Shown: positions 4,030 through 5,610 of the stretch, piece by piece
How the letters are laid out: every line of letters starts with the position of its first letter
Numbering within the stretch: position 1 is the first letter of the stretch
NCBI GenBank assembly: GCA_023142215.1
Contig: JAGLJW010000012.1
Span: 1 to 5,610, forward strand
Direction of reading: 5' to 3'
DNA: 5,610 nt
Origin: Candidatus Parcubacteria bacterium
Lineage (GTDB): Bacteria > Patescibacteriota > Patescibacteriia > Patescibacteriales > UBA12075
The notes under the pieces: generated by a model
The model's database searches: none
The model's input: only the letters and a program-made list of their open reading frames with translations
Told to the model about the DNA's origin: nothing
Translations under genes and position numbers: made by a program

Positions 4030-4289
4030 ATTTTTAATAGAGGCTTAACAACTGGCTTATAAATCAAAACATACAAAATGAGATAAACAAAGAAAAAATC
4101 AATAGAGAAATTAATTATTTGCGTAAAATAACGCCAAGAAATTTCTAATTGATTATATAAAGCAATTTCTGCATCCCAAACATCTGCTTGTAAAGTAATA
4201 GCAAAAGATTTTTCAGGTAGAAAAAAAACTAAAAAACTCAAGATTGAAGAAAAAAATATTAATCTATATTGTTTTTTAGTAATTTTCAT
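4026..4289 (-). CDS. Coat-like membrane protein with signal peptide (87 aa)
   Basis: Residues 1-30 form a typical signal peptide: basic MKITKKQYR, a hydrophobic core, and S-F-A just before the likely cleavage after residue 30. The mature part, about 57 residues, has an acidic and polar start (DVWDAEIALYNQLEI), a transmembrane helix near 62-77 (SIDFFFVYLILYVLIY) and a basic end (KPVVKPLLKI). That acidic, membrane, basic layout and length are those of Ff-type coat proteins, so it may be a coat or minor end-cap subunit inserted through Sec. It shares no clear sequence with the three GYFPAI-type coat domains nearby. Its TGA stop overlaps the next ATG (ATGA at 4029-4026), implying translational coupling. 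Whether it is a major or minor subunit is undecided. Confidence 0.6.
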   Translation of the reverse strand: MKITKKQYRLIFFSSILSFLVFFLPEKSFAITLQADVWDAEIALYNQLEISWRYFTQIINFSIDFFFVYLILYVLIYKPVVKPLLKI

Positions 4290-4304
4290 ATCAAAAATAA
4301 TTAA

Positions 4305-4595
4305 TTATTTATCATCATTCTCATTTTTCATTTTATTTTCTGCAACATCGTAGGGTCTAAAACTCTGAAGATGAAATTTCACTTTTCCAAATGACTCTTT
4401 GTTTTCTAAAGTTAAACAAACAGATTCTTTCATCGGTAACTCTCCAAAATTTTGATTAACCGAAATCTCAGTTACATTGTCATCAGTTTTTGTATTCATA
4501 ACCCTAATAACCCTATAAACTACGCTTTCACCACTTTTATTTTTAAATTCTTTTTTTTCGTCTTTGAGTATAGACGTTATTACATCAAATACCAT
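4305..4595 (-). CDS. Single-stranded-DNA-binding protein, pV-like (96 aa)
   Basis: This is a small soluble protein with no membrane segment, in the slot where filamentous phages keep the ssDNA-binding protein that coats new single strands and holds them for packaging. Its size (96 residues) is close to Ff pV (87). The sequence alternates short beta-type segments (VVYRVIRVMN near 25-34, VTEISVNQNF near 41-50, ESVCLTLENK near 57-66, FGKVKFHLQSF near 69-79), as expected of an OB-fold. It ends in a charged, partly acidic tail (final residues ENDDK), common in SSBs. The ATG at 4595 has no Shine-Dalgarno. Only 15 bases separate its stop from the next gene, so it likely heads the structural operon. 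The assignment rests on position, size and strand pattern; no diagnostic catalytic motif exists for this family. Confidence 0.65.
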   Translation of the reverse strand: MVFDVITSILKDEKKEFKNKSGESVVYRVIRVMNTKTDDNVTEISVNQNFGELPMKESVCLTLENKESFGKVKFHLQSFRPYDVAENKMKNENDDK

Positions 4596-4625
4596 AATAT
4601 TGATATTAATTTATTATTTTATATT

Positions 4626-4641
4626 AAAACCGCTTTTGCGG
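4626..4641 (-). terminator. Short GC hairpin with U-rich tail (attenuator-like)
   Basis: On the minus strand the sequence reads CCGC-AAAA-GCGG followed directly by TTTTAATAT. A 4-bp all-GC stem with a tetraloop and a U-tract looks like a weak intrinsic terminator. It lies downstream of the candidate promoter and 35 bases ahead of the ssb start, so it could attenuate the structural operon or end the rep transcript. The stem is short, so strength is doubtful. Confidence 0.4.
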
Positions 4642-4654
4642 ATAATTTGCAATC

Positions 4655-4685
4655 AACGCTAGAGCCTATAAAACAGGATAGCGTT
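4655..4685 (-). promoter_or_regulatory. Leader hairpin upstream of ssb
   Basis: A 7-bp perfect stem (AACGCTA at 4655-4661 with TAGCGTT at 4679-4685) encloses a 17-base loop that can add a further 3-bp CCT/AGG pairing. It lies between the candidate promoter and ssb and is locally richer in G+C than its surroundings. On the transcript it is followed by a second, smaller hairpin at 4630-4641. It may be a leader regulatory element or part of a single-strand origin. Its function is not determined by sequence. Confidence 0.4.
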
Positions 4686-4715
4686 AAAAGATGAGAAAAT
4701 ACATCTAACAAATTT

Positions 4716-4743
4716 ATAATATCACATATTCAAAAATTCACAA
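4716..4743 (-). promoter_or_regulatory. Candidate sigma70-like promoter for the ssb/structural operon
   Basis: On the minus strand a TTGTGA (4743-4738) is separated by 16 bases from TATTAT (4721-4716), a reasonable -35/-10 pair. It is the only good candidate I see upstream of ssb and would give a leader of about 110 bases. The spacer contains a small inverted repeat, AATAT-GTG-ATATT (4718-4730), overlapping the -10 and able to serve as an operator. The same site also holds TAAATTTG (4716-4709), which fits the Bacteroidota -7 pattern TAnnTTTG, so the sigma class is open. In AT-rich DNA such matches arise by chance. Confidence 0.4.
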
Positions 4744-4750
4744 AATAAAG

Positions 4751-4759
4751 TTATCCACA
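4751..4759 (+). promoter_or_regulatory. Perfect DnaA box (TTATCCACA)
   Basis: The nine bases match the bacterial DnaA box consensus TTATNCACA with no mismatch. It lies in the noncoding stretch between rep and ssb, 8 bases upstream of the -35-like element on the minus strand. A near-copy (TTATCCATG on the minus strand, within 225-233) lies in the long hairpin upstream of rep. DnaA boxes can recruit the host initiator for complementary-strand priming or act as transcriptional operators. Which applies here, if either, is inference. Confidence 0.5.
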
Positions 4760-4771
4760 AGCTAAATTTAT

Positions 4772-4927
4772 TTAATCTTTCCTATTTTGTAAATTTTCAA
4801 TTACTAATTCTCTTGTTTTTATTTCCATTTGTATAAGACTTTTAATTAATCTTAATTCAAAAAGCTCAAAACATTCAATCTCAAAAAGAAACTTTTTTGC
4901 CGATTTTTCACGATTTTTAGTATTTAT
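4772..4927 (-). CDS. Possible small protein after rep, non-AUG start (51 aa)
   Basis: An open frame runs from the end of rep to a TAA at 4774-4772. Its only ATG (4828-4826) would leave 18 residues. The whole open frame encodes a charged, amphipathic sequence (KNREKSAKKFLFEIECFELF, then ELRLIKSLIQMEIKTRELVI) that looks like a helical or coiled-coil peptide, not random AT-rich noise. It would need an ATA start near 4927, or ribosomes shifting or re-initiating at the Rep stop, since the frame is +1 relative to rep and overlaps its TAA. Ff phages make an extra product (pX) from the end of gene II, but this frame is not in phase with Rep, so it is not a pX equivalent. I do not recognise a family. 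Confidence 0.3.
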   Translation of the reverse strand: MNTKNREKSAKKFLFEIECFELFELRLIKSLIQMEIKTRELVIENLQNRKD

Positions 4928-4931
4928 TTTT

Positions 4932-5552
4932 TTAAATTAATTGATAACTTTTGTATTCAACTTTCAAATCTTTATATTTCCAGGATTTTTCAAAAGTTTT
5001 TTCAATTTTGTTTTTTGATCTAAACTCTAAAACATTTAAAGTTCCTTTAATTTCAAAAGGACGAGCCAACCCACGAGAACAAAAAAACTTTTTTCGCCCT
5101 CTAAGTTGTAACTTTTCCTTTTTAGAATTTTCAATTTTCGCAATATCTTCTTTTTTTAATTTTCTTTTATCCGAATGGGTCGCAAAAACCTGACCAAGAT
5201 TATATTTGATAAAATTTTTAACAAAATATCTCCCTAAATCATTAACATTTTTAATTCTATTTATTTGAAGAAATCCATTTCCCCATATTTTTTCTAATCT
5301 CTTTTTTTTAATATATTCTAAATTACAAACAAGATGATAATGGACTGCCCCTCTTAAATGAAATTCTACAACCGCAACATACAAAAAATACGGATATATT
5401 TTTTTTATTCTTTTCACAAAATTTGTAAATTCCTTGTTTGCAATATTTAAATCCTTGACATTTTCTGCAAAAGTCAATGTTAAAAACTTATTTAAACATT
5501 CATTGCAATTAACCAAATTACAAATAATCGTTGTACTTCTGTGATCTGCCAA
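4932..5552 (-). CDS. Rolling-circle replication initiator (HUH endonuclease), main part
   Basis: This is the phage replication initiator, the functional counterpart of Ff pII. It would nick the double-stranded form at the origin, stay covalently attached through a tyrosine and prime rolling-circle synthesis. The motifs are in the expected order: motif I FLTLTF (residues 23-28), the metal-binding HUH motif HYH (71-73) inside GAVHYHLVCN, motif III Y109-F-V-K112 with the likely catalytic Tyr109, and a C-terminal CSRGLARP block (158-165) seen in related Reps. The only start in this frame near the window end is TTG at 5552. I think it is not the true start: the frame stays open upstream through a K/R-rich stretch, and a canonical Rep N-terminus lies in another frame across the join (77 down to 5583). 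The full protein would be about 246 residues with one active-site tyrosine, hence the single-Tyr class. Its TAA stop at 4934-4932 overlaps a small open frame. Family assignment is strong; exact start and intactness are uncertain. Confidence 0.92.
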   Translation of the reverse strand: MADHRSTTIICNLVNCNECLNKFLTLTFAENVKDLNIANKEFTNFVKRIKKIYPYFLYVAVVEFHLRGAVHYHLVCNLEYIKKKRLEKIWGNGFLQINRIKNVNDLGRYFVKNFIKYNLGQVFATHSDKRKLKKEDIAKIENSKKEKLQLRGRKKFFCSRGLARPFEIKGTLNVLEFRSKNKIEKTFEKSWKYKDLKVEYKSYQLI

Positions 5553-5581
5553 CGCAGAACGCTTATTTTTTTTATCTTTAT

Positions 5582-5589
5582 TATATATA
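5582..5589. repeat. (TA)4 run at the Rep frame break
   Basis: Four tandem TA units lie exactly where the Rep N-terminal frame (ending in a TAA at 5583-5581) must pass to the main frame. Insertion of one extra TA makes the reading continuous as GYIYNKDKKNKRSA and then the main Rep frame. A dinucleotide run is a typical place for polymerase slippage and for assembly or sequencing indels, and this one is only a few bases from the contig join. Confidence 0.7.
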
Positions 5590-5593
5590 ACCA

Positions 5594-5610
5594 GATAATT
5601 GCCACTTTGA
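5594..5610. repeat. Terminal redundancy, right copy (circular contig)
   Basis: Second copy of the 17-base end repeat, identical to 1-17. It lies inside the coding region for the N-terminal part of Rep on the minus strand, so it is coding sequence duplicated by linearisation. It is unlikely to be a biological terminal repeat or attachment site. Confidence 0.9.

Larger units (their letters stand above)
4596..4931. other. Regulatory interval between rep and ssb
   Basis: This 336-base stretch has no confident gene. From the rep side it holds a doubtful helical-peptide frame (4772-4927), a perfect DnaA box (4751-4759), a sigma70-like promoter with an overlapping small inverted repeat (4716-4743), a 7-bp leader hairpin (4655-4685) and a GC hairpin with a U-tract (4626-4641). 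The density of elements suggests the control region for the ssb/structural operon, and it may include a secondary replication signal. Confidence 0.55.

Noticed and set aside
4452..4694. Plus-strand open frame of 80 codons over ssb and its leader
   Set aside because: Antisense to the SSB-like gene and its regulatory leader; composition is that expected of AT-rich antisense DNA.
4951..5193. Plus-strand open frame of 80 codons
   Set aside because: Shadow of the C-terminal third of Rep, whose motifs fix the true coding strand.
1..5610. UGA recoding (code 4 or 25)
   Set aside because: TGA ends three genes exactly where the next ATG begins, and main genes are full length in the standard code using TGG for Trp.
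1..5610. CRISPR array, tRNA or rRNA genes
   Set aside because: No regularly spaced repeats, no cloverleaf with a CCA or T-loop consensus, and no rRNA-like stretch was found.

Overview
The window looks like one complete, circularly permuted genome of a filamentous bacteriophage (inovirus-like). The first 17 bases (1-17) recur exactly as the last 17 (5594-5610), so the natural reading is a closed circle of about 5,593 bp opened inside the replication gene. All convincing genes lie on the minus strand, which is therefore probably the virion-sense strand. Base composition is strongly AT-rich (roughly 30% G+C or less, estimated by eye). The standard code fits: three genes end in a TGA that overlaps the next ATG, which argues against hosts that recode UGA. 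Most starts have no clear Shine-Dalgarno sequence and sit behind A/T-rich stretches, unlike typical Firmicutes. An AT-rich host such as a Patescibacteria/CPR member or a Bacteroidota member is possible, but the host cannot be fixed from this window.

Read in the direction of transcription (decreasing coordinates), the order resembles Ff, Pf and CTX phages. A replication module comes first: an HUH rolling-circle Rep that crosses the contig join (77 down to 1, then 5593 down to 4932), a doubtful small frame, a 336-bp regulatory stretch, and a pV/SSB-like protein (4305-4595). A structural module follows: a signal-peptide-bearing coat-like protein (4026-4289), a coat paralogue (3868-4029), a 36-residue membrane peptide (3755-3865), a lectin-like adhesin fused to a coat domain (3183-3758), a small basic protein (3036-3176) and the probable major coat protein (2835-2993). 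A hairpin sits just after the coat gene, where Ff phages have their central terminator. Next come a pIII-like adhesin (1626-2777), a pVI-like membrane protein (1357-1629), three tiny charged proteins (913-1357) and the Zot/pI-like assembly ATPase (239-895). The last interval, 78-238, holds a long hairpin and a perfect AT-rich hairpin: the best candidate for terminator, replication origin and packaging signal.

How they would work together: Rep nicks the double-stranded form and drives rolling-circle synthesis. The SSB coats the new single strand. The Zot-like ATPase drives extrusion, during which SSB is exchanged for membrane-inserted coat subunits. pIII/pVI-like proteins and the lectin-coat fusion cap the virion and bind the host. 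No integrase, secretin, tRNA or CRISPR array is present.

The most interesting points are: (1) a natural fusion of a C-type-lectin/DUF1566-like domain to a coat-protein domain, alongside two free-standing paralogues of that domain; (2) a two-adhesin layout whose gene starts share a 27-bp exact repeat; (3) a Rep N-terminus recoverable only by closing the circle and compensating a frameshift at a (TA)4 run; (4) a perfect DnaA box downstream of rep and an inverted near-copy inside the long hairpin upstream of rep.
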